Below, one piece after another: positions 40,281 through 53,100 of a DNA stretch of 64,000 nt. A program made the translations under genes and the position numbers. The DNA lies in NCBI GenBank assembly GCA_946811695.1, contig OX328132.1, forward strand, positions 57,964,197-58,028,196, read 5' to 3'. Each line of letters begins with the position of its first letter. The first letter of the stretch is position 1. The notes below the pieces were generated by a model, which was not told the origin of the DNA, made no database searches, and was given only the letters and a program-made list of their open reading frames with translations. The stretch is from Gonocerus acuteangulatus. Its lineage: Eukaryota > Arthropoda > Insecta > Hemiptera > Coreidae.

Positions 40281-41189
40281 CGGGTTGATGAAACTCATAT
40301 TTTACAACTGACAGGAATGCCTTCATGAGGTTATTCTCGTATTCAGGAGCTCGCACACTGTATCAGCCAATGGATATCCAATAACCTCATGAAGCCATTC
40401 CTGTCAGTTGTAAAATATGAGTTATGATGCTCCAATGGTTGCCGGCTAGAGGCTCGTTTTTCAATATACTTATGCTCTTTATAATAGAAGACGCTTTTAA
40501 AAAAATTGAAGTGAGATATTTTTGCGCAAGGGGATCTTAGTAGAGCATGTAAAAAAAAAATATCAAAATCGGCCAACATTTGTCAATTGGGATGGTATGC
40601 CCCACGTATATGTTGTTAATGGGCTTTTTGACCATAAAGAGTAATTTCTGAGCTATGGTGCCATTGACGTTTTTCTTCCTCATGACTCGTAGATTCGAAA
40701 TATGCAATAAACAAATTTTATCTTGAATAATATTTCAAGGTCAATATCGTGGGGGTCAATATGGGGGTTATTTTTACCGATCTCGCATTGGAGAATCATC
40801 TGGCCAACGGATGACCAAGATTTTTGTGACACCCTGTACTCTACCCATATTCTGAGAAAAATGCTTAGTTATGCAACTTCTGCGTGACGGATTTTTTATT
40901 CTACATCTCACTGTACACCAACACGTTCAAAAAATGTTATCACTATGGATTATAAGAGGTTACAGTTGCGGCTTATCACATGTGGCATATCCTAGGCTCT
41001 AATCAAAATAGTAACGAAAGAACGGAGGTTATCACTGAAAAATTTACAAGGATTTTTTTACGCACTTTATTAGTTTTGGCCATTGTAAAATAAATGTTTA
41101 TTTAAACACGTTTTGACTCTAATGGTGACGGTTTTACGCGAAGCATAAATTTACCTTTGGCGAAATAAACAACTTAAGGGGGTTTGAAA

Positions 41190-44100
41190 ATGATTCACTA
41201 TTTGTATTTTATCTGTGCCATCCATTTACTTGTTTGCCCGTTTACAAAAGTTGAAGAAAGCTTCAATCTTCAAGCTATGCATGATATAATATTTCATAAA
41301 TGGAATTTGACAGAGGTAATATTTCACTTGTATCTGCATAATCACTTGGTTCACCTAAATTCATGATTAAACATTGAAGAATGGTATAGATTTAGTATTT
41401 ATTATTGTAATGTAATGTGGTTTTGAAATGGAGAGTTTGCCTAAATGGTTTCAGTAGTGGTTGACTTGAGTTAGAGATAGTTTTGGCTTTGAAAATGGCA
41501 AACGGTATGGCTGGCCCAGAGCTGAACTTTCCTTGTACAACTTGAAAGGGTCCATAGGATTCTTACTGATTTACTTATTAGCTGATAAGTTTCATTATTT
41601 AAAAAAATAGTTTTTTTAGGAGCATCTTTTGGGCCATTGGAAACAATATAATCTTTGGGCCAGGTCTGTTAGTAAGTAAAGATGGAGTGGTTGGGATTCG
41701 GCTAAATAAACCTCAATATGATTTTGTTTTAAAAAATCTATATTTCGGACGTTTCGGCTACTCATTGGTAGCCTTCGTCAGCTAAAATGACAAAAAAAGA
41801 AATGTATACAGAAACAAAAAAAAGTTTATAATTGTGATAGGTAACAGAACTATAAATACAATTAACTTATAAAAGAACATATCGTCTTAAATTCTTAGAA
41901 TGAGTAGAATGAAAAAGTAAATTGGTACAATAATTGATTTTAATAGTAATTAGTAACATTAATTGATTTTACAAAGAAATAAGAAACTACATACCAATGA
42001 TTGGTAAGAAATTGTTCAACTTACATTTTAGCAGAAAAAACTAAACAAAAAAAAGACTACAGATCTCTACACAACGAAACAAAAAAAGACTACTGATCTC
42101 GGAATGTGTACACATAAACTTAAACAAAAACAATATAAACTACAGAACTGACAAACAAGGCATTTCTCCTATTTACGCTAATATTTTCCAAAAACTCTCC
42201 CGACCTCCCACCTTAATTAATGTTACTATTAGCTACTATATTTGTCATTGGTATGTAGTTTCTTATTTCTTTGTAAAATCAATTAATGTTACTAATTACT
42301 ATTAAAATCAATTATTGTACCTATTTACTTTTTCATTCTACTCATTCTAAGAATTTAAGACGATATGTTCTTTTATAAGTTAATTGTATTTATAGTTCTG
42401 TTACCTATCACAATTATAAACTATTTTTTGTTTCTGTATACATTTCTTTTTTTGCCATTTTAGCTGACGAAGGCTACCAATGAGTAGCCGAAACGTCCGA
42501 AATATAGATTTTTTAAAACAAAATCATATTGAGGTTTATTTAGCCGAATCCCAACCATTCCATCTTTACTTATCACCTCGACGGCTAACTATCTAATCAT
42601 CAGGTCTGTTAGTAGTTGCCATCTTGAAAGGTCTGTAAAAGATCAGTAAAAGTCATTCCCACCTTCTGGTAAATAACTGATTTGGTTCAATGTATATTTA
42701 AAAGAAAGAATTTAGTTCATAAGAGAAAATGTTTTCCAAATGTGACCTTTTTTCTAGAATTGTGTAATAGATTTTTCTAATTATGTTTCTATTTCATCCC
42801 AGGTTTTAGTTATTAAGCTATTTTTTTCTCTATATTTATATGTGGCAGAAGGTAAAATTAAAAAAAAAAAACAAAAAAAAAAAAGGTCACTTTCTTCATT
42901 ACTCCTTTATTCTGCTCTACATGTTTCTCGTCTATGATGCCTCTGCAGGAGCACTTAAACTAATATAAGATATCATTACAGCCTACACCTCTGAGAACCT
43001 TCCGCAGGTAGGCCATGTTTAGATGTAGACGTGGCCCTACCTGCAGAAGGTTCTCCCTTTTTTTGTTTTGTCAACCGTTTGAAAATACCGGCCATCTTTG
43101 TTTCACCGTGCCAATTTTTGAGTTTATAAGCTCTTACGGAAAACTCATTTTCTCAGGACTAGTAAGTCATAGACTAATAAATCAAACACCATTTTTTCCC
43201 CTTAACATCTGCTCTATCTTTTATGTTTTCATCACTATTTTCATATTATGAAGTCCAATACCTTAAAACTACCATTGAAAACATCTGTTCTAATTTCTCA
43301 AAACACCTCTTTTGAGGGTAATTTTTTTGCATAAGGGGATGTATATCTAAGTTGATTTTTAGCATGATAATAAACTTAACTAAGTAGCTTAATGTTATAT
43401 TTCTTAACTTACCCATGCGAGGCAATCCAAGAGTGTGAGGTCTTGAGATCGAGCCGACCAAGATACCGGCCCACCACGTCCTATCAAACACAATAAATAG
43501 TTAAAAGAAAGAATGATAGCCTATATGCCTGTTAATAGTGTCCAACCAATTTCAGAAGGCCCTCCAGTAGTGGGCTGGACAAGTGTGGACTTGGAACCAG
43601 CTTCCCAACCTTTTTGCCAAAAGGATTTCTTCTAAGAACAGCAACAGTTTATTATTGAGGAATGCGTGGAAGGACTCTACATTAAGTCGAGGGGTCAAAA
43701 AATGGGGACCTATTATTTCATTATTCCACTCAAAATCAGAGGCATAATCACTCCTATATTTTTGGGATGGGGGATTATAGGACATGGGTGTAGGGGATGG
43801 GGATAAACCATATACTTTTCACAATTTTTATATATGCCTTATGAAAGACTGCCTTTTTATAATTTCTTTTATTATTTTAAGTTTTTCTCATAAACAAGGC
43901 AAAAACAAGATATATGCCAAAGGACTTTCTTTCTTACCTTTTTCATCCTGCATCGATTCCCGAAGTTTAGCCGTTTATTTTGGGGACACCCTGTACATGT
44001 GTAATGTTAGTAGTACAGGGTGTCACAAAAATAATGGTCATCCGTTGGCCAGATGATTCTCCAATGCGAGATCGGAAAAAATAACCCCCATATTAACCCC

Positions 44101-47100
44101 CGCAAAATTGACCTTGAAATGTTATTCAAGGTCAATTTTTTTTTCTGCATAATTTGAATCTGCGAGTCATGAGGAAGAAAAACGTTATCGGCACCATGGG
44201 TCAGAAATGACTCCTTATGGTCAAAATGACCATTAACAGCGTAGACGTGGGCCATTCCATTCCAATCGACGAATGGTGGCAGATTTTGAAAAAAAAAATT
44301 TTTTACATGTTCTACTAACATTGCCTTACACAAAAATAGCTCGTTTGAATTTTTTAAAAAAGCATCTTCCAGTATAAAAAAAATATAAGTATATTGAACA
44401 AAGGCCCTCTGAGCGGCATTCATTTTACAAATGACAGGAATGCCTTCATGAGGTTATTCCTGAAGCTTATCAAGAGCTCTTTGCCATAAGCTTTCAATCA
44501 ATCGCTGAAATTACTTATTAAGGATTTCACGGGCCACGTATAATTCACATGAACCAGACAGTCCTTGAGTCCCACCCATAATAGAGGATAGAATAATTGC
44601 CTTCGCCTGATCCAGCATTCTGGTGCTGAGAAGAGTGGCCCAAGCTACGGGAGTCTCGAGGATGACTGCTCAGAAGGTCCGAAGGAACCTTCGGGAAGAA
44701 CGTCTTCCTTCGGATTACAGCAAGTTTAGGAGTTGAGGCCCGGGGATCAGGAGCAGAGATCATTGTTTTGCAATGATTTGAGGCATTTTGGGTGCTGGAC
44801 TAGTTGGATCGTCATCTACACTTCCTGCAATGGGTATTGTAGACTGACGAAAGTCCACAGCAGGCAAAATGGACGAGAATAACATGGGAATTTCCAAGAA
44901 TTTTGAGAAATTCTCGCCAGGTCCTTAGTCGAGTGAGGAAGAATTTGAAACCAAGGTTGGCAGCTTGCCTAAGGAATGAAGTCCTAAATATAATAATAAA
45001 TAATTGAATAAAACGTTATGAGTAGTCAGCCACGTAAGAAGCTAGTAGGGCCCAACAGAGCAAATACTGTAGAGGTAACTGATTCTTAACCATATGGCAC
45101 ACTAGGGAGATAGTGTGATCAGTACAATGCTTCGACCACCTGAATATCCTGTTTATAGGTGTCCATTAAAGGCTGAGTGGGACTATGGGTGATCTGGGAC
45201 TCTAGCTGTGACCCTCATATTATAACACTAGGAGATAAAATATTTCACTTCGTTCTCAAGTTTCAAACTCTGGTCCTCCAGAACATGAGTGTTCTACCAC
45301 TTAGCTGAACTCGCTCTCTAACTATATAATACAAATATTGTAAAATATAATGTCAACCTTCCTCTGTCTACCCCATTCTACCAACTATTCGTCATTCTGA
45401 CGAACATACTTTAAATATATATATATATATAAGACAAAACTCAACTTATGAGATATTCTTTAATATTAGGTAGCCTTTCATATTATATATTTATCAAAAT
45501 TGGTTAATATAACTTTATTAATTAGTTTCACGACTTAGAGGAGAGGAGTGATGAAAATTAGTATAAAATTCCAAAACTTAGTTTATTCACTGATTTTCAT
45601 GTAAATATTAAAAACAAAATTAAAAAAAAAAAAAAAAATCGCATACAACATAAAAAATAAAAGAATAAATGATCTTACCAACCTTTGTCAAATGGACATG
45701 CACACAGATATTCCTACATCCCCAAACAATCGTAATTTTCACATGCTTTCTTTGACATAATTTCATGTAATTTCCGAGCGGTCAGTACAATCAATGTATT
45801 TCTTTCGGTGACTCGTCAAGTATTGACCACAGGTAGCATAGCTAGGCTGTGGTGGAGAATAGGAGATAGGGAGGGGTGACTGTAAATCACAGAGATGTTC
45901 GTCATTTTGATGAAGGTTGGCATTCTAGGGTTAATGGCCAAGGCTGATCTGTATTAAAAGGGGAAAAAATACAAAAAGAATCTACATACCACGTTTTTTG
46001 CTTTAGTGCAGTTATGTAGATAGGTGTTTTCACTAATTCTGAAGCAATGTTGTTATTGAATATGCAATCATGACCATCTTCCCTAGCTTCTACAAAAAAT
46101 TAGCCTTATGAATATGTATACTCACATGTACTTAATAGTATCCAAAATTGTTCTTCTTTTGCAATAGTAACCATTTTATAACATTTGAATAAGCAAAGAA
46201 AGGAACAGCTTGTCAATCAGCCTGTTAGAGAATGGGTTTTACCAAAACCCTAATTTAATATCTGTGCGCCCTGCAGCTAAAATGTTTGCTTTCTTGCTAT
46301 ATGAAATTCAAATATAATGAGAGCTATTATCAATTTCAATGAAATTGGCTCTTTAACCCTATGGAGACGGTGGGAGTCCTATGAAAGAGGGTACCTGGTG
46401 TCGGGACCCTCCCGATACCTGCCTGTCCCTCCTGACGGCTCCTAGCTCCCTTCCATGCGCGCTCGACAATTATCTTGTTTTCTTGTTTTTTTTAGATTTG
46501 TGTTCTCGTATTAGTAATCTATATATTCTTTAATTAGTGCAGAACCCTTTCCACGTAACACCTTTGTACTACTGAAAATAAACTCCTCATTCCTGGAACT
46601 GAGATGCTTCCTCAGCAAATTACATTGTTTACGCTTCGGAAAAAGCCCACTGTCCTCGTCGAAATCCTAGAATGCTCTTCAATATTACTTCCTGGAGCTG
46701 AGGAAGGGCCGGGCTGCGATGTTTCATCTTCCGAGAAGTCTCAAACATGTCTACAAGAAATCTCACTAATAGCCTAAAAGAACTGGAGAAGCCTACCACC
46801 CTTATTTTTTTTTTTAATTTAATTTTCGAGCTTCGCAACAACAGTGATTTGCTCTTTTTAAAATACAACAAATACAGATTTATACAAAAATACAAACTTA
46901 TAGAACCAAATACAACAAAAGAAAAGAAGCGACCGTCCTTGTAGGATATAGAGTGAGTTGGCTGCTGGAGAAGCCCACCTTCAGCCAGTCACGGTTCTTT
47001 TCTGGCTGCTAGAGAAGCCCACCATCAGCCAGTCACGGCTTTGTGCTGGCTGCTGGAGAAGCCCGCCGTCCAGAAAGGGTTAAGAGTTCGAGTTAATCTG

Positions 47101-50100
47101 AAATCCAAGATTTCCAAGAGGCATCTTCCAATATTTCAGCTGATTCAATTTGTTTTTACTGAATTGATTTAGCTAGTTCTAACCACTACAAAAAGTAGTT
47201 GATTGAATAAACTAACAATTCTGTTTATATTTTTTGTAACCTGTGTGTTGTGCCAAAAAAGGCTTAAATTGATCAGCTTCTGTGGGATTGACTTTCTTTG
47301 GCACTATCTTATATTAAGCATTCTTATCTATTTATTAACTTTTCTTTCTTTTTCTCTTATAGATAACATTTGTATTGTAGAATTGGCTTCATTATTTAGT
47401 TAATGTTTCATTTATTGCTTCATTATTATAATTTACTTTTTATTTATTTTATTATATAATATTTATTTCATGCATTTCAATAGAAATATAATACTTTGAA
47501 TTCTGTAATTTCCTGATAAAGCTTAATTTCCTTTATAGTTTGATCATTTGGAATTTCCTGGAGTTGTACCTCGAACATTCTTGGGTCCATTATTAATTAC
47601 ATTAATATTGTCACCATTGCTTTCAATTATTGATTTTATGGGCATTATTGCATCAAACAAGTTTATTTGCCAGTATTTAGGTAAATCCAGTTTGTTTTAT
47701 TGAACTATTTTGTTTTAACATTCCAACTATTATTAACTAACTTTTTTTCAGTGCGAGCTGCTCTTGGGTGTTGCGTTGTGTTTAGCATCCAAAAACTTCA
47801 TAAAACCATAAGAGATGATTTTGGAGAAGGTGTAGCTTTTTGGTTTTTTGCAATAACTGCATCCCAATACCACTTCATGTTTTATTCTAGCCGCCCTCTT
47901 CCAAATATAATGGCCCTGCCATTAGGTAAACTATTTGAATTACTTTAATATTAAAAGTTAGGTGGTATTTTCAAAAATGCTATTAATTATTTCACGTATT
48001 TTTAATGAAATGTTACCTTTTTTTCTAGCATTAGTGATTTTTTTTCTTGCTATGTTGCCAATGCACAAGAAGAGTGGCATGATTCAGTAAGTAAATTTTA
48101 CAGAAATTCAATAGTTCTTGGCCTTTACATACCTTGGGATAAATCTTTCAATTTCATATCTAAATTTCACACTTATTTAATAAAATATTACTTGCTTTTA
48201 AGAGATGATATTGTCATAGTGGAATAGCATGATTTTTATTTTCTATCCATAATAAATAAATGCTGCCGATTTAAGTATTTGCTCATTAGTATTAAAATTA
48301 ATCATTTTTAAATTGTCACTTTTCTTGTGTAGTACAATTAATTCAATGCTATTTAAAATAAGTAATTTTAAATTTAATTTCTTCTAGTTTTACTGGCTGT
48401 TAACTCATGGATTAAACATGATCATGTGGGCTTGATATGGTTTTCTGCTGCAGCAGTTATAATTTTCAGATTCGAATTAGCTATTTTTCTGGGTCTGATC
48501 ATTATTATTGAACTTTTGAGTGGCTATACAAATTTTATGAGGTATGTTATCTGAACAATTTAAAGCTAAAAATAATTAAATTAGTGTAAACATAAATTCA
48601 TTTCTAGCAAACGTAAAACAGTTAATTAGATGTAATACTTTATATTAATCAGGTTTAAAAAATAAAAATTATGCATCTGATTCTATACCGTTCAAATTTG
48701 TGTCTAAGCAATTTCATATCCAATTCATTTATTTTTTTGTGATTCACGGGTTTTTCTTTGGTGATATATTTTAAAAGCTTGATTTCTTGCTGGGAATCCA
48801 CCTAGGTTTCTTTAGGTGCGAAATATGATGCACTCAAAATGGACACCACTGAAAAAACAAGCTGTGAACCAGAAAAAATAACAATTATCATCTTTCTTTT
48901 TCTAATCTGCAAACAAGAATTAATTCTTAATCTTCTTTTTGTCCATAGTGATTAATATTAAAATAATAAGGTTTGTGATTTTGGAAAATACGTAGAAGTA
49001 AATATACCCCTGTTTCTCTAATCCAACTTTTTTCCCCAAGAGTGCTTGTCCTTGGGTGCTGCGCACCTGCTCTAAATTTCTCTAAGCTTTGAAGGAAGAA
49101 GGAATAGAGTTCATGTCTCTCCCCAACCCTAATTTTGGAGTAATTTGGAGAGGATGCTGTAGAACCTAAGGCATACCATCAATTGCAGACCATAATAAAT
49201 TGGCTGCTCCTTCAGAATGGCAGAGTGTTATTCTCCTAAGTGCATGTAGTGTGAAAAAAAACCTGACAAACATGTTCTTCTTGACCTTAGCATGAGAGTA
49301 GATTGCTGCATATAATGTTTTTCACTGTCATGGTCCTCACTGGAGAAGAAGCTCTGGACCAGAGAGTGGTTCACCAAAACAATCAAACTGTAAATTAATA
49401 AGAATAGGAATGATGACTATATCCTACCAGTTTGACTAAGAAAAGTAGTAAAGCATGGAATGTGAGAGCTGGAGGAAGTAGCATGATGAAAGTTGAGACA
49501 GATGCTCTTATTGTCCAGTAAATAAAATATCAATTCTTACCATTTGATTTTATTTATATTCGCTACACTATGTGAAATCATCTGAAGAAGCCAGATGCAC
49601 ACAGATTAAATTTCTTTGAGATTGGCTTACTAATGCCAGTGGGAGGGGGTGTACTAGTGTCCAGTAAAGCAACATGAACAAACATAGTATTGTTAGTGTT
49701 ATTAATTTCAAAATTCTACTTTATTACATTAGCCTAATATCATCTTACTAATTTTTGTTTTGTTTTTTTTTTGTTTACAGTGTGTTAAAAACAGGAATCA
49801 TAGCTAGTGTTTGTGCTATATTCATAACTGTTGTAATTGATTCATTTTTCTGGAAGAGATTAGTGTGGCCTGAAGGAGAAGGATTTTGGTTCAACGTAAT
49901 ATTAAATAAAAGTTCACAATGGGGCGTATCCTTTTATAGGTTTTAATATGCTTTACAAGCCTAACTAAATTCTACCTTCATTCATTGTAACACAGTAATA
50001 TTTAATAATCTCAGAGATTTTTAACTTCTATAGAATATGAAGTTGAAGGCTGTATCTTAAAAACTTTCAAGTCTCCTCCAAGCAACAGCTGTTACTGAGT

Positions 50101-53100
50101 ATGTATTACATTTCAAACAGACTTCTAAGTGATTATTATGACGTACATTTGTACAACAAATGGATTTAATTTAATTTTGTCAACTCAGCATAACAACCCC
50201 TTATCTTGCATGACAAATGAGTCGGCATTCTTTGATACTTGAGGCGTCTAGAATCAAAACAAGACACATCATTTAAACCAATTTGTGCAGAAAACACAGA
50301 AAACAGAACAAGTCTTATGTTGAATTTTATACATGTGTATAATTTTCTTAAAAGTTTTAAGTATCACAGAAGAAAGTTTTTGAGGAATTTGAGAAGTTTA
50401 TCTGTTATATTAGCTATTTTAAAGGAATTTTTAGTTTTGATGTGTCTTACTTAATTTTAAAATTCACTGATGTATGTCTTATTTTGAATCCAATTTTTCA
50501 CTTCAGCATTAGAAAACAACATGATCTATAGAGTTTTGAAAATCGTTTTCTCTACCAGAATATAGAGGACACTTGTAAAATCAACAGTTAACTCAAAATC
50601 GTAAAAACTGTGATGTGTCTTGTTTTGATTCTAGATGCCTCACTTCTCCACTCTCCCAACCATTTAAATTTATTTTAACATCGAGCCTCTGTATGTAAGT
50701 ACAGTTAACCTCGTTTGTTCATAATAGCACCTGCAGTTTATTCGACAATCAACTATTCTCCATTAATGGACATGTTATAACATGTACATTTTTTTTTAGC
50801 ATAAATATGCTTTAGCGATGACTAAACTGAAAAAAATGTTACAAAAAAAGTGTCCGCTGGCGTTCGCGCATGCACGGTGGCCATGTACGAAAAAGAAGAC
50901 TGTATGTTATACAGTACATTACATAGGTTTGTCGGGTGGACCTAAAGCATATTTATGTTGCTGAATTTTTTTTTTTTTTTTAAGGCGCTTCGACATCTGG
51001 GCCAATAGCGTCGACATCCATGGTGCAGGCATTAGCCACTAGACCATGGGGGACCCTATAAAATGTACTGTACCTGTTTTCTACAAGAGTATTGTTCTCC
51101 AGCCTAATTTTGAATATTTTAGCTAATTATTGATCTAAATAAAGATAAATATTATTAACTTATTATCTATTGTACCAGGATAGTTTACTCTAGACGTGAA
51201 TTAATTTTCAAAATCTTTATCTTCAGAAAAATTGACTTACCAGGCTGGGAATAGAACTTAGTTTCTGCCATTCTATGAACGAGTGCCTTACCAATACTGA
51301 TACCTGGCTTGATATAACGGAATGGCCAGCTAATTCATTCATTGAATTAAACATTTGAGGTAGATTGCTTAGCATTATATTTCAGATCCAAACTATAGAA
51401 GAGAGTAATACCGTCTGGTCTCAGATAAATATAATGCTATTCCGTTTATCTGAAGCATGTGCTGTAATGGGTGAATTAACTTGTCATTTGGTTCATATGA
51501 ATCCCAGTAGCTAAATTGATAATGTGCTTACGCATGTACCTGGAGGAACTGACTTGAAAAAGAGTAAATATTTGTCTGAGTACAAAATATTATCAGAACT
51601 CCAGAGATAAATTTAATTGCAATCAGTACAAAGATATAATAAATTGGTGATCCCAATTTCCATGATCCGATAACACAGAAATTGTATAATATTATCCCCG
51701 ATTCTGAGATATCTCAGGCAAAGCAAAAGGAAAAAGCTTTTCATAACACTAATTTAATATATTTCATTATATGATGCAAGTGAAATAATAAAAATGTTGC
51801 ATTTTTATCGTTTAACATAATGATTTTTACACTAATAATCATATTTTCAGTGTGTTTTTGATTATTAGGTTAATATAAAATTAGAAATTTATTTATTAAT
51901 TATTTTGTCTGAAATTTCCTTAACTTCCTTGAAGGTATCGCCTTTTTTCTGGTATTGGTATTCTGCTCTCCCACGTGCTTTGGGCACAAGTATTATACTG
52001 GTGCCTTTTGGAGAAAAACGTTCAAAATTACTCACTATACCAGCAATATTATTTATATTGGCCCTATCTTTTCTTCCACATAAAGAGCTGAGATTTATTA
52101 TTTATACATTTCCTCTATTTAATATTTCAGTTGCAAGTGCTTGTAATAAAATGTAAGTATTAGAATGTACACTCAATTCAATGATTTATTTATTTGATTT
52201 CATTACAACTATGTGCTTCCTGAAAAGGAAGTACATAAAAAGGGTGGCAACCTGTATACAGCCCAGCTGTTGATACACCGTTAAATACAATAAAAAAAAT
52301 GTGCTTCCTTGTGTTCAACATTTATTTAAATTGTATTATTAACTATACAATGTGAGGTTTTAGTTAAATTTAATGTTTCAATTGCAGCCATTTTTTCCAA
52401 TCTTTTTAGTTTCTTTTAAGTTTTCAAATACATCATGGCGACTTAACATATCGTCCCTACCATGTGAAACTATCGAATATGCAAATCGGAGCAAACTAGA
52501 GAACGAACATATTCTATCCATTGACGAAATAATATATTGAAAAATGGTCTTATTCGATACTTTATTTAAGGCATTAAAGGCTATTCTAAAGGGGTTAGAG
52601 TTGTGACAATTTGCAACAAGCCGTATCGTTCACAATCCATGAGCAAAGTGCCGAATCTGAAAAACTAGTTTTTGCGTATTCGATAGTTTGACATGGTAGG
52701 GACAATATATGTTCATGACACAGGCACACAAAATAAAAAAATGGTCTGTTCCAAAAACACCATACATATATTCTTATGCATTTCAACACGCTGAATCGGA
52801 ATCAGGAGTCTGTTTGACCCCAGCCCATCAGGTTTAAGGGCATTTGAATGACAAATTTCGAATGAAGTATTTTAAGAAGAAATAACTAGAGCTTCCATGG
52901 TTTTGAGGGTCGAGGAATTCAAATCAGACCCCAGATTTAAATCTAGTTTATTTCATTGATCTTCAAATGCTCTTCAGCCTCACGTGCTGGGGTCAAACTG
53001 ACTCCAGAATAGGATTCAGTGTGTCAAAATACATAAGAATATATGTATGGTGTCTTTGGAACAGACCACTTTTGTTATTTTGTGTGCCTGTGTAATCAAT

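Larger units (their letters stand above)
36327..40836. mobile_element. TA-flanked transposon CAGGGTGTCAC, carrying a Jockey LINE and a SINE
   Basis: Left end CAGGGTGTCACAAAAATAAT after TA 36325-36326; right end is the inverse before TA 40837-40838. Terminal homology includes CGTTGGCCAGATGATTCTCC and TGCGAGATCGG, also found at 44018. Interior transposon sequence survives at 40380-40836. Most of the middle is a minus-strand Jockey LINE (37040-40280) with a SINE in its 3' side. Sits between the two host genes. Confidence 0.75.
35275..41189. other. Intergenic region between divergent GBA2 and ALG12
   Basis: The two start codons face away from each other. Two mobile elements fill most of the gap: a foldback (35703-36270) and a TIR transposon carrying a LINE (36327-40836). 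The non-transposon remainder is 35275-35702, 36271-36326 and 40837-41189, about 0.84 kb, and it should hold both promoters and 5'UTRs. I see no clear TATA box or initiator. Confidence 0.6.
41675..42600. mobile_element. Miniature Penelope-like head-to-head derivative
   Basis: A 14-bp duplication CAGGTCTGTTAGTA lies at 41661-41674 and 42601-42614. It has the same inverted 3' arms as the 5.1 kb composite: left starts AGTAAAGATGG, right runs past CATCTTTACT into TATCACCTCGACGGC. Only ~170 bases of coding tail remain near 42050-42213, ending in a degenerate GIY-YIG protein C-terminus. It sits in ALG12 intron 1. Confidence 0.85.

Noticed and set aside
44007..44423. 138-codon minus-strand ORF as a host gene
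   Set aside because: It runs exactly to the transposon end and matches the transposon sequence at 40380-40836; no domain recognised.
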